This document shows, one piece after another, positions 51,034 to 62,600 of a stretch of DNA of 64,000 bases (positions are counted from its first letter, which is position 1; every line of letters starts with the position of its first letter). The notes under the pieces are model-generated. The model made no database searches. It had not been told where the DNA came from and saw only the letters and a list, made by a program, of their open reading frames with translations. Source of the stretch: Yamagishiella unicocca (taxonomy: Eukaryota > Chlorophyta > Chlorophyceae > Chlamydomonadales > Volvocaceae); contig BDSL01000043.1 in NCBI GenBank assembly GCA_003116995.1, positions 124,001-188,000 on the forward strand, written 5' to 3'. A program made the position numbers and the translations under genes.

Positions 51034-54000
51034 ATGTCCGACACCAGCACCCGCAGCGTGCCCCCAGTCGCCGACGTGGAGGCTGGGTATGCTGTCCAAG
51101 CCGACGTCAACAACATGGTCTCCAGCAAACGCCGTAGCAGCGGGGGCAGCGGCGGAAAGCAGTCCGGGCTGCGAATCCTCATGAAGGACCTGTCGTACCA
51201 CGTGCCCTCTAACAGCCAGCGCGGCGAGCGTGCATACCTTCTGAAAGGCGTCAGCGCGTTCCTGGAGCCCGGCCAGATGACGGCGCTGGTGAGTCCGCGA
51301 GGGTCGTCGGGCAAGCCAAGCGGTTCGTTGGTGGTAGTAACTATGACAGCAGTAGCTTCCAAAGATACCCGAAGCTAGAGCCGTCGTCGCCATACTGATT
51401 TTGTCGATTCCGTCTTTCAGTTCCCGTCCTCTCCGGAACTTTCCTTGTATGTCATCTCCTCTCTGCATCTGGCATCTGGACACCGTAATAATCCGGCGCT
51501 CTCACCTCGCGTTTCCACGCTGCCCGCAGATGGGCCCCAGCGGCAGCGGCAAGACGACGCTTCTCGACCTGCTGGCGGGCCGCAAGACGGTGGGCAAGAC
51601 GGAGGGCTACTTCAGCTTCGGTGGCTCGCAGCCCACGAAGCAGTTCCTGCGGCGCTACACCGGCTACGTAGAGCAGGTGAGGGAAGGGGCGCGGAGGGGG
51701 CTGCGGGCACAACCCTTGCCTGCTTCCGTCACTTGCCATGCATACATGCATTCCTCAATCGGCATTATCCGCCGTAACCCCCGGCATCCCCACAAAGACT
51801 GTACCAACCCCTCCCACACCCCCTTCACCCCCCCTCCATGCAACCCCCCCTCCATTCACCCCCCCTTCACCCCCCGCCCCAGTTCGACACGCTCCTGGGT
51901 GACCTGACAGTTCGCGAGATGCTCATGTACACTGCGGAGCTGAAGCGACCCATGGAGGAGCCGCTGGCGGACAAGCGGCGAGAGGTGGGCCTACCTTCCA
52001 GCTGTGTCCGGCGGCTTCCTGGGTTCATGGGCGGCGACGTGCAGCGCCTCACCCGATCTCCCTCCCTCCCTGGCCTCCATGGCGCTCCCTCCCCCCTCTC
52101 GCACACCCGTGCAGGTTGACCTCCTGCTGCGGCGTCTGGCACTGGATGGGTGCGGCGACGTCAAAATCGGCGACCCCATGTCGAAGGGCATCAGCGGAGG
52201 CCAGGCCAAAAGGACAAACGTACGTGGGGGGCCTCGACTTATTACCGTAACCGCACGTAACCCTATGTAACCCTATGTAACCCTACGTAACCCTACGTAA
52301 CCCTACGTAACCATACGTAACCCTACGTAACCCTACGTTGTTCCGCTGGGTCTGGAAGCTCACGCATGCTCTGGACCAGCCGGCTAATCTCGGCATACAC
52401 GCAGCATACGTTTGCACTAGCCAACCCGCCCTCTCCTGTCCACCTGCCACAGATCGGCATCGCCCTCATCACCGACCCCCGCGTCCTGTTCCTGGACGAG
52501 CCCACTTCCGGTCTGGACAGCTACACCGCCAACGAGGTCATGAAGGTGGTTCGCGGCCTGACTGCCGACGGCACGACCATCGCGGCAACCATCCACAGCC
52601 CCACCGCAGCCACATTTGCGCTGTTCGACAGGGTCATGCTGCTGGTGCGTGGCGTGGGTAGCGGAGCGGGTAGACACATACAGCTCGGGTTGGGAGCCGA
52701 GGGATCAAGCCGACGGGCGCAATAATGCCTGGATTGTGGCTTTACGGGAGTAGTAGTGCGGGAATGCTGCAGCACGTACGTCTTATCGCGTGTTCAAGAA
52801 TGCTTGCCAATTTTACCCGTTATATTGTTAATGGTATAGCGTTTTACTAGCAAAATTAGTAACGATGACGACGCCCGTCTGTTCATAGCCCGTACGTTCC
52901 TCCTCCTCATTTGCCCGCTGCTGCTGCTCAGGTCCGCGGCCAGCTGGTTTACTTCGGGCCACAGGGCGTGCCGGCGCTGCAGTTCGCCGCCGCGGAGTGG
53001 CCCTCCGCCACCGCAGCGTCCGAGCTGCTGGCTCTGCACAGGGCCGCCAGCGGCGGCATTATTGGCGGCCCCGGCGGTGTCGCGACGGTTTCGGCGCTGG
53101 CCTTCAACGACGCCGAGGTCCTGGTGGAGACGGTGACGGAGGCGGACCAACGCGGCGAGGCGGGGGCGCTGGCGGCGGCGTACGACAAGAGCGCGATGCG
53201 AAAAGTGAGCACTTGTATTTCTCCGCCGTCTTTCCGGGCGGCCTCCCGCACCAACTCGCTACGCACCGGTACACATACAACGAAATCCCATGCAGCGACG
53301 CCGTCCCAGCCCATACATCTAGATGCATCTGCCGTTACCGTAGTCATTACCTTTCTGTCAACACGGCTGCCCTTCCCTGCCCTGCCGCCCTGCTGCCAGG
53401 AGAACGACCGGCAGCTGGAGCTGTACCTGGCGGAGGGGGCGGGCAGCACCTCGGTAGCAGCGACGAAGCGGTGCACGCCTTGCCGCCTCGCGACCGCCCT
53501 GCTCAGCGGCACCGGCAGCGGCCAAGCCGGCGGCGACATGGACGTGGAGGCGCCCGAAGCTAATCAGCCGGAGCTACCCAGCCGGGGCGCGACCGTCGCT
53601 CCGGCGCCGTCACCGTTCGCTCCGTCGTCTTCTCTGTCTCCGGCTTCCAGCTCCGTGTCTGATCAGGTGGGTCGCTTCGGTAGCTGGCGTGGAGAGTAAG
53701 AAGGGATTGGGCCTGGATGCTGAACTAGCTAGCGTCATCCTACCTGCCTGCCTGGTTACGATGTAGTCAGGCAGTAAGGCTGTGGTAGAGGGTTTCCTCC
53801 ACACCCGCCCCTTCGACCCGTCTCCTCGTTGCTTCCGTCCTCCTCCGTCTACCTGGTGCAGGTTGCGAAGGAGCTGGCCACACGCAGCGAGACCGTGACA
53901 CCATGGTACTGGGGCCTGATGACGCTGCTCAAGGTGCGGCAGATGGTATCTGAGGGTGCAGGCGCATGGGTGGCATGGGTGCTGCTGGGTCGCTCGATGC

Positions 54001-55953
54001 AGGGTCAGAGCGCACGGGGGGCTACATACTTAGGCTGCGGATGCGTTGAGGTAGCTGGCAGGAGCGCGATTTTGCTTCCGCTGCGCAGTATGTCGCGGAA
54101 GCGTCTCCCCACCGGCCCTTTCTCTCGAACATGCTATGACCCATGTAGCGAGCGTTGTGCATGCCTCCTTCCTCGATGCCCTTCCCCCCGCAGTACCGCA
54201 CGGGCCACAACTACCGGAACCCCGCCTGGCTGGGCCCCCGCATCGGCGACAAGCTGCTCATCTCGCTCATCATCCTCACGCTCTACCTGGGCATCGGGGA
54301 CAACTTCGCGCCCGACAACCTCATAAACATACAGTCGTCGCTGTTCATGTGGGCGCTGCTGCCCGCCTTCGGAGCAGCGTCGTACGTCCCGGCCATCGTC
54401 CTAGGTAAGTCTCCCAGCCATCCGGCGGTGTTTCGAATTTGGGCGTTCCCGGACGAAAGGGAAGATGGCTAGCTCGTCCGGGATAGCAGGCTTTACTCCA
54501 ACTGGCTGGTATGTAATTTGGTGCCTCGTTTAAGTTAGCTCCCAACATTTCCCCCTCACGCACTTCCTGCCTACTTCGCCGCAGAGCGCCGCCTGTTCGT
54601 CCGCGAGCGCTCCGACGGTCTCTACCGCGTCTTCACCTACCTGGCAGCCAAGCTGGTGGAGGAGCTGCTGCTCAGCCTGGTCATCACCCTCGTCTTCTCG
54701 GCATACGTCTTCTACGGCCTGCAGCTGCAGGGGCAGTGGGTCGTGTTCTGGCTGGTGCGTGTTGCTTGGGGCAGGCTGCGTGCGCGGGCGGCAAGCAACT
54801 ACAGTAACGGGCGAGGGAAACTGCAGGACGGGCGGCGATCGACTGAATGGTTGGTTGAGAAGGGCGAAGGGCCAATTCGATCGAACGGAATAGGTATCAG
54901 CGGACCCTAATGCTCTGTACACTGCTGATCAGCAGTGTGCGCACCGAGCGAGCGAGCTTCCTGTGATATGCCGGCATCCAGGACTTACGTCGACGTCATC
55001 CAAAGCAATCTCTTCCCGTTCTGCATGAGGCGCAGCTAGCAGGAGAGATGTTCTCGCAGCCCAAAGCACGTAGCTAGGATGTAACGTACCCCGCAACCGA
55101 CAACCGCCTCACATAATCCCTACCTCTGCCCCTCGCCCCCAGGTTTACTTCGTGGACCTGTCCGTGGGCATCGTCCTGGCCTACCTGGTCGCCGCCCTCT
55201 CGCCCAACATGGACGTGGCCAACGCCGCGCTGCCGGGCTTCGTGGTGACGCTGCTGTTCTTCGCGGGGCAGCTCATGACGGTGGACGCAATGCCGCCCTG
55301 GTGGCTGTGGTACTCGCGCATCGGTGGGTGGTTGCAGACAATCAAGTAGATAGATAGGTATCGGGGGTCAGTCAGATGGTGAGGCAAGGCGGGGCGTGGG
55401 CGCTGGCTGGGGTCCGTCCATCCGTCCGCTCCTTCCGCACCTCTACTTGTATCGCTCGATCGCTCGCCCCAAGCAACAATAAGCACATGCTCCGTCGCTA
55501 CCCGCCGCCATCACACGCAGACTTCCTCCGCTACGCGTGGGGCGCGCTGATGCTGAACCAGTTCGAGGACAACGACGTTGAGTTTGCAGGTGCGGGCGCA
55601 GGCGGAAAGCGCTGGATATTATAAGCTGCGTCACTTCATACACGGCCGTGTTCCGTGTGCCTCTGCGCCCTGCGGCGATTCAAGCCGGAGGACAGGCGGA
55701 CTGACAGACTCGTCCTGAATACCCAAGCTCCTGAAACCCTTTCGTCCCCTCGCTCCCCCTGCCCCTTGCTTACCTGGCCCTCCCTCCCTCCCTGCCCTGC
55801 TGCTGCTGCACAGGCGGCGTGTCCATCCTGGACTACTACGGCCTCAGCGGTGCGGACAAGTGGGCGTACGTGGGCTACCTGTCCATCTTCTGGCTGGTGT
55901 TCGCCAGCCTAGCGCTGCTGGCGCTCACGTACGTGCGACACCAGAAGAGGTAG
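51034..55953 (+). CDS. ABCG-type half transporter, copy 2
   Basis: Predicted 727 aa in 13 exons matching copy 1 one to one: 51034-51288, 51530-51676, 51883-51984, 52115-52219, 52453-52644, 52932-53204, 53400-53666, 53862-53933, 54194-54404, 54585-54754, 55143-55323, 55521-55589 and 55814-55953. Walker A, ISGGQAKRTN, Walker B, H-loop and the membrane helices are the same as in copy 1. Eight of 13 exons have identical length plus near-identical bases (2-5, 9-13); exon 8 is also the same length. Differences sit in exon 1 (N-terminus), an 8-residue gain in exon 6 (GIIGGPGGVATV region) and a longer, unlike linker in exon 7. The ATG at 51034 was chosen because it aligns with copy 1; the frame is open upstream to 50875, but that part has no homologue in copy 1. 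Substrate and partner are unknown. Confidence 0.92.
52240..52338 (+). repeat. 10-bp minisatellite in ABCG copy 2 intron 4
   Basis: Nine copies of GTAACCCTAC (some GTAACCCTAT) starting about 20 bp after the exon 4 donor (52220). It occupies the same intron position as the unrelated 15-bp array of copy 1. Confidence 0.95.
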
Positions 55954-57080
55954 CCCGAGAGGGCGGGGCGAAGACGAGCGAGGCGCGTGCCGCCCGGCTT
56001 GTTCCTAACTGTGCAAGGGTCACGTTATATTATCGTCGGTATGTGTGACAGCTATCTATCCGGTCACGTTAATTAGTTAGAGACTGCAGTCAATGGTTGC
56101 TTTGGCTGGGACTGCAGTCGATGGTTGCTTTGGCTGGGACTGCAGTCAATGGTTGCTTTGGCTGGGACTGCAGTCGATGGCTGCTTTGGCTGGGACTGCA
56201 GTCAATGGTTGCTTTGGCTGGGACGGTGACGTAAAGTATGTGCGCGCAGCGCGGTGGCGCGGCCAGCTGGGCGTGCTGCCTCTAGCGAGCAGCGAGCCAC
56301 AACACCAGCAGCGGCCGTGTCTGACCGGCTTGGACTGACGGACTACTGGCCTTGATTCCCTGTCGTCCTTCCATCTGCGTCGTCTGCGTCTGCGGCTAGC
56401 GGTAGAGTACCGGTGTCAACTAGGAAAGGTACCACGCACATTAAACACCGGTGGGGTCCCGGGAGTAGTCGTGATGACGGCTGTGGACGGAAGCGGTTGT
56501 GAAAAACGAATGAACCAATTACGTAAGAAACGCGAAGATTCGGGGTGAACAGGATTGACCCTAAATGGCGTTGTCTAGCTAGCTAGCTAGGAGAGTTGCT
56601 GGGAATGACGCCCTGCAACATGCATTGGTCGTGAAATGATTGCGGTGTAGCTAAGGAGCTCGCTGAGATTTTGGTCCTCTTGAAATCTTGATTTTGAGTT
56701 AATATCGATGTCTGCATAAGAGTTTGCATCGTACGTGTGACGGGTCGCGCACGTGCAGTGCCCTGGGCGACTGTCAGGGTCTGTAACACATACACTGCGT
56801 TGCCACATGTGCTGAAGGACCCTTGTCGAATCCTGTCGCGAAGATTTGAAATCGTTCCAACGTTCACCTGGATCGCCCACATCGCTAGCCAGCTGTGCAT
56901 AAAAAAAACTATTTTGAGTGGCTGTGTTACTTCCTTGATCTCCGGAACGAACGAGCGAACAGTTACTACTACAATTGGCCCTGCTGGCGTTCCTGGAGCC
57001 GTCTCCTACGTGTGTCGCACAACCAGGAAAACCGGAAGGGGGCGACGTGATTCTTGCGTGCGCATGTGCGGTAGTAGCCC
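55954..57080. other. Downstream region of ABCG copy 2
   Basis: 3' UTR and spacer. It holds a 28-bp minisatellite (56080-56222), a GCTA run near 56576-56591, and TGTAA at about 56781 as a possible poly(A) signal. No gene is recognised. Confidence 0.5.
56080..56222 (+). repeat. 28-bp minisatellite downstream of ABCG copy 2
   Basis: Five copies of a 28-bp unit with core GACTGCAGTCAATGGTTGCT. The palindrome GACTGCAGTC starts each unit, so each copy can form a short hairpin. Confidence 0.95.
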
Positions 57081-57084
57081 TTGC

Positions 57085-58870
57085 TACGCTAGGCTACAAG
57101 CCTCGAAAGGCACAAAGACGCCACCCCGTCCGAACAGCAGCCACGACCCACGCAACAGCACAGCCGATCGCCAGGCCCCACAGAACGAAACGCACAACCC
57201 CGCACGGAACAGGCGACAACTAAAAGCCCGGGCAGAGCGGCTCAAAAAGGGAGCCGGGCGGGGGGATGAAGTTGGCAGCAGGGGGACGGACCTTGAACAG
57301 TCACAACCCACACGGGCGTGCCAACCACCGCGCCAACCAGCGAAAGGAATATTAGCAAAAAGAGCACGGCAAAAAAGCGAGCAAAACACAACAGACAGCA
57401 CCCCAAACGGACAAAGGCCAAGGCACGCCAGCCCACCACAGGCACAACGGAGATACGAATAAGACACGCCGGCGCTAGCAGCCAGCAGACGCCCCCAAAG
57501 GCACAGCAAAAAAGGGAGCGCTGAGGGCGGACGGGGCCACAACAGGCAAAACAACCCAGGCACCCAAGGGCCCACCGTTTGTCACATCCGACTAGAATTG
57601 CATACTGGAGAACTAGTGTGAGGGAACGAGAACCGGAGACGAATGTTGACTCTCGGCGTCTACAACGGCTGCGACCCCTAGACCAACGGAAGCAAGGACC
57701 CCGCGCGGCCTAGGGAAATGGTTTGAGATGCCGGTTTTGGGGTCCTTGGTGGAGAACTTGGTGGGGTGGCTGGACATGGGGTTGCGAAACGCGGCTTTCC
57801 TAGGTCTACGCCACTGGATGCGTATTCCATCCAGGCATGCGTCTTTGCGCTTCTCGAGGCTTTCCTGTGCCTTGGGGACGTCTGCTGGGTTCAGCCCCGG
57901 CTCTTGTATGGTGAGGCCACGGTTGTCAGGACTCAAGAGCCCCTCTTCTTGTCCTGCTGGCTTCGCTCGGGCTTGAGGACACTGGAAGGTCTCCTTGTAA
58001 GGATATAACTCCTAGCAGCGCAGACAGAAAAGCCTATTTTCGATTCGCGAATCGGCCCGTTGAAATCGTTTCACCGTGAACGTGCGTACGGACCTAAATC
58101 TAGGTAAAAGACAGCGAAACATGGCAATCGAATAGCCCACAGGTAATCCGAATGAACATGCTACATGCATGGAACCGTTCCGGAACATTTGGCTGCTCGA
58201 CACATCTTAAAATACTCATCACGGTACGGATTCTGGCCGGTGATTCGGCTGGAGCGATTGAATTGTTATCAGCGCAAAAGTACAGCGTACCCAACGCTTC
58301 AAATTTCTCTTTCAGCGCGAACCAACGCTGGGGGGAAGGTGCGCCGTGGCGATGCGTGTCTCCGTAGCGCTCGATTGCGACAGATTGCGGCGTCCCTGGA
58401 ATCGGCCCGTCCGGTTCCTCAAAGTACGCAAGGTACCGGAACGGCCCTGCAGTGCCAGAGCGCAGAGCCAAATACCTTGGTAGTTATTTGCGCCTACACA
58501 TTGGTATCAAGGGAATCTCCCCCAGATGATGATGAGAGGTTACAACGACGACCCCAAGCCTGGGCGAACCCAGGACAAGCCTGGGCGAACCCAGGGCAAG
58601 AGGAGAGCCCATGCCGGGCCTCACCATACGACAGCCGGGACTGAACCCAGCAGACGCCCCGGAGAGCACCGGAAAGCCCTGAAGACGCCGCCCAAACAGC
58701 AGCCAAAACACAACAGCACAGCCAACCGCCAGGGACCATAAAACATGGCACACAACCCGCACGAAACAGCGAGAAAGGGCGACAATAAAAAATCGGGCAG
58801 GGTAGCCCAAATAAGGGAGCCGGCAAGTGGCATGGGGGCGAACCTGAATCATCCCGCCGGACCCACTACT
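57085..58870. mobile_element. Direct and inverted copies of a dispersed repeat family
   Basis: Segment 57110-57280 resembles 58683-58830 in direct orientation (shared blocks such as CAACAGCACAGCC, CACAACCC, GGGAGCCGG). Segment 57845-57985 resembles 58560-58690 in inverted orientation (shared TCTGCTGGGTTCAG, GTATGGTGAGG). These look like diverged fragments of one repeat, possibly nested insertions of a transposon. Long open frames on the minus strand here (57084-57575, 58484-58927) are strongly hydrophobic and Cys/Leu-rich from composition, without a recognised transposase, so the class cannot be named. Confidence 0.55.
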
Positions 58871-59616
58871 GCGAACCCTGTCTGGACCAGTATCCGGCCA
58901 CCTGTTGCGGGAACATGTTTTGATCACTACCGTGCTCCCACCACGCTCCCGCCATCCATGCTCCCATCACATTTTCGCGCCAACCGCGCGGCTACGTACC
59001 TTATTTGCCGTCGATCAGCATGCACTGAATCTGCTGCTGCCGCCTGCTGGTGTTTAATGGTACTGGCCCTGGCTCCGCCTAGCAGCCCTATCTGTCCCTG
59101 TATAGTGACAACACAGCTTTCCTATAGGGTTGCGCGGCCGTAACCGAGAAGCACGTACGGAAGGCAAGTCCGTTTTTCGGTTAAACCGATCGATGCACAC
59201 GCTTGCATTTTACGGCAGATTTAATGAAAAGGAGAAGCAAGCCAAGCGCAGAAGCGTACCTCCGAGGGCGGGTCACATGGCGACGCGCGCATGATGGCGA
59301 CGTCATAGTACAGCACAAGCTCTTGACTTTGGATACATAAGAGCGTATTTTGACGATTGGATACATTATTGCTTAGCGCCGTTGCAGGGATGTGTCGTAT
59401 TTGGACGAGCGGCTCGAAGGCTGGAGGAGTAAATAAGGGCGGGGTCCAGAGCATGATGCATGATCTAACAATTTGCATATATCTAAGTTTATGTTGATGG
59501 TTGTAGGTGCATATGATCTAGCACATTAAGACGACCTTTTGGTTAGCAGGTCCTGTGCAACACGGTCTTTGACATTGCATCAACGTTCAATTGTAAGCTT
59601 TTAGCAAGGCGCAAAG
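58871..59616. other. Upstream region of FAP143
   Basis: About 750 bp, AT-richer than the flanks, presumably including the FAP143 promoter and 5' UTR. No other gene or clear repeat is seen. Confidence 0.5.
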
Positions 59617-62600
59617 ATGGCTGACGAATCTCATCCGTTTTTGTCTTATAATAAGCAAGAAGAGGTGCCAACGCTTGTTGGGAACTGGGTGGAAGAGCGG
59701 CATCTGAAGGATATGACGGGTGTGGCACGAAACATGGTGAGCAGATTGGACATCTCCTGTAAGCGCGTGGTGAATGCCGCGGCATGCGGTCCCGCTGCGA
59801 CCTATCGAGCGGACCATACCTCGTGCTCCCTCTCCAGGCAACCACGCAAATCCTAAATGACACTCTGTCAGATACTACAACCTCATCACCAAACCGATTG
59901 CAAGGCAACACGTTGCTGGCGACACATCCACGAGTCATAGAGCATGTACAGGCGCAGACGGTACGTAACTTATTCTGACTTCGGTACCTAGAAGGAAATG
60001 GGTTGCCTCGTTGTGACTGGGCAGAGCGATGTGCATGTTCGGGGGACTGCAAGTGTATCGAAGCTCTCGGCTTCCCCACCCCTGCTGTGACGATCGCCGG
60101 CGTCACGCAGCTGAGAGAATGCCTGGTGAAGGCGTGGTAGACAGATAATGAAGAGATTGCTCATAGGAAAGACGCATGGTTTCTGCATCAGCACAGCATG
60201 CCCCTTGCCGCCCGCATGCCAGCACCGGACTACCCAGGCGTCGTCACGCTACAGTAGCGTCAAACCGCCGTCAGGTCCACTTCCCGCAGCGAATCATCCA
60301 CAGCATCAACGGCAACCGCTACCATCTCTCAACCGCCAACCGCCAACTCCCCTTGAGGACCACCCTGCAGTACCTCTTCCTCTATCTGCCTTCCTGCCCT
60401 GCCGCCACCAGCGGACTCTCCTCTCGCCCATCCCCTCCTCCCCGCCCCGGCCCCTCATCATCCTCCACCACGCTCGCAGCCCCCCACGCTCGCGGATTCT
60501 CCTTAAACCCTCCACGCTTGCGCTTTTCGCACTCACTTGGTCCGTTCCCGCCCTCATACCTCCGACCCACAGCATCCAGCCGACTGGCAAAGCACGCTGC
60601 AAGCATCATACCGGCCCCCCGGCGAGCAGCGCTTGGCTGGCACCTACGTGGACATGCAGAAAATGGGGCCGCGCGAGCGAATGGTGAGTCGAGCAACCTG
60701 ACCGGCTTGCAGGTCCGTGATGGACGCAGAGGCTGGGGGGAAAGAGGGGAGGCTGGAGGGAAAGAGGGAAGGCTGGAGGGAAAGAGGGAAGGCTGGGGGG
60801 AAAGAGGGAAGGCTGGAGGGAAAGAGGGAAGGCTGGAGGGAAAGAGGGCACCCAGCAGTCCATGGAGGCCGGGGTGCCATGCACTCGAGGGACCCAACCC
60901 GTATGCGGAGTAGGAACCTCCCTCAAAGGCGCTGGGGGTGTGTGTGCTGACCCTGCGGTTGGAGTTCGACGCCGCAAGCCTGATTAAGACCCGTATTGAC
61001 CTCGAGTGGGGCTTAGCGGAATTGATCCGTATTGACCTCGAGTGGGGCTTAGCGGAATTGATCCGTATTGACCTCGAGTGGGGCTTAGCGGAATTGATCC
61101 GTATTGACCTCGAGTGGGGCTTAGCGGAATTGATCCGTATTGACCTCGAGTGGGGCTTAGCGGAACACGACAGCTGCGGGAGCGCCCCTCTGCGGCGGCG
61201 ATAGCTGTTGGCGGCGGCACGACCCTCATGCGACAGCGCAGGCGATGTCCGGCTCTGTGACGCCTCTTCCCAGCCGCTACCAGCTCGCGAGGTACACCGG
61301 GGTCTCGTCCACCCTCTGAGGGGTCTCGTCCACCCTTTGAGGGTCTCATCCACCCTCTGAGGGGTCTTGTCCACCCTCTGAGGGTCTCGTCCACCCTGTC
61401 ACGATCCACAGATGGCCGAGCAGCTGATGCGTGAGGCCCGCGAGCTGCCGCCCGAGGTGCAGGCCACAATCAGCGGCCCGCCCATCCCCGTCACAACGGA
61501 GAGCACCTACGGGGGGGACTTCAAGCAACACGACCTCACGGGAATTCAGTGAGTCGCGCAGCGCGGGCTGGGTCCCGGGGGCAGGAGGGGGCGGCGCGGG
61601 TGAGGGGATGCTGGGTAGCCACCGCGCATCGGTACGGCACCCGCAGGTGTATGTACGATACGGTGCGGCATGAAATGGCGTGGTCGGGAGGAGTTGCGGA
61701 GTATCCTGCTCTCCCTCCTTATCCGGGCGCCGTTTCGCGGCCTCTTTTTTCGGTCCAGGGTGGGCGCCAAGGTGATGCGCGACCCGGACGGCCGGCCCAC
61801 CAAGCGCGACCCCACCTTTCTGGCGGAGTCGGAGATGATGTCCAAGCACGCAGTGGACCGCATCATGTCGGACACGGCGCGGCTGGTGAGCGCGGGGCAC
61901 GTGTGCTGTCCGTCCTGGGCAAGCCGCGCGTCGAAGGGCCGTCTGTGTGCTGTGTGCGTGCGGAGGGAAGGAGGGGAGGAGGGAAGGAGGGGAGGAGGGG
62001 AGGAGGGCAGGGGAGCGGGCGAGGGATGGAAGCCGATGTGCGGGTCGCGACGTGCGGATGTGTATGGTGCAGGCAGTGTTGGCGTGGTGGCGGTGGCCGC
62101 ATGGTGGGCTGGCTGGGGATTCGGGCGGCTGGGCGGCGGGGGGGGGGAACTCTGCTGGAGTGAGGTTGCAGAGGCTTGGGGGGGTGGCATGAAGACCGGT
62201 TACACGAGGCTTGGGGCGGGGGGGGTGCGCCGCCCTGCTCCTGAGGCGCCAGCCGCCTCTTACACCCCTGGCTTCGTCACCGCCAGCATCAATCCTCAGC
62301 AACAACGACGGCGCGTGGTCTAATTGTGTGCCTTGATATCGTAAAGTGGATTGGTATTAAAGGACACCAATAAATGTTTCTCTGCTGCGCAGGCGGGCGC
62401 TCGCGATACCGCGGTGCTGGCCAACCCCAACGTGCCTGTCACCATCTACACAGAAGCCGTGGCCAAGCAGACGTATGGTGAGCGCCGATTGAGTGCTGTC
62501 CGTTGAGCGGTCCCTTGGATGGGGGGGAGATCAACGAAAGGCGGGTCGGGCGGCGAGGGGATGGCCATAGGGTGATGCTCTGCGCAAGGGCAATTGTCTT

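Noticed and set aside
52240..52338. Telomere-like CCCTA repeats
   Set aside because: The 10-bp unit GTAACCCTAC is not an algal telomere unit (TTTTAGGG or TTTAGGG), and it sits in an intron with genes on both sides.
57084..58927. Hydrophobic Cys/Leu-rich minus-strand ORFs as candidate membrane proteins
   Set aside because: Their content comes from AC-rich repeat sequence; frames are interrupted and differ between repeat copies.
60990..61165. Regular 36-bp repeats resembling a CRISPR array
   Set aside because: Copies are contiguous with no spacers, lie in a eukaryotic intron, and no cas genes are present.
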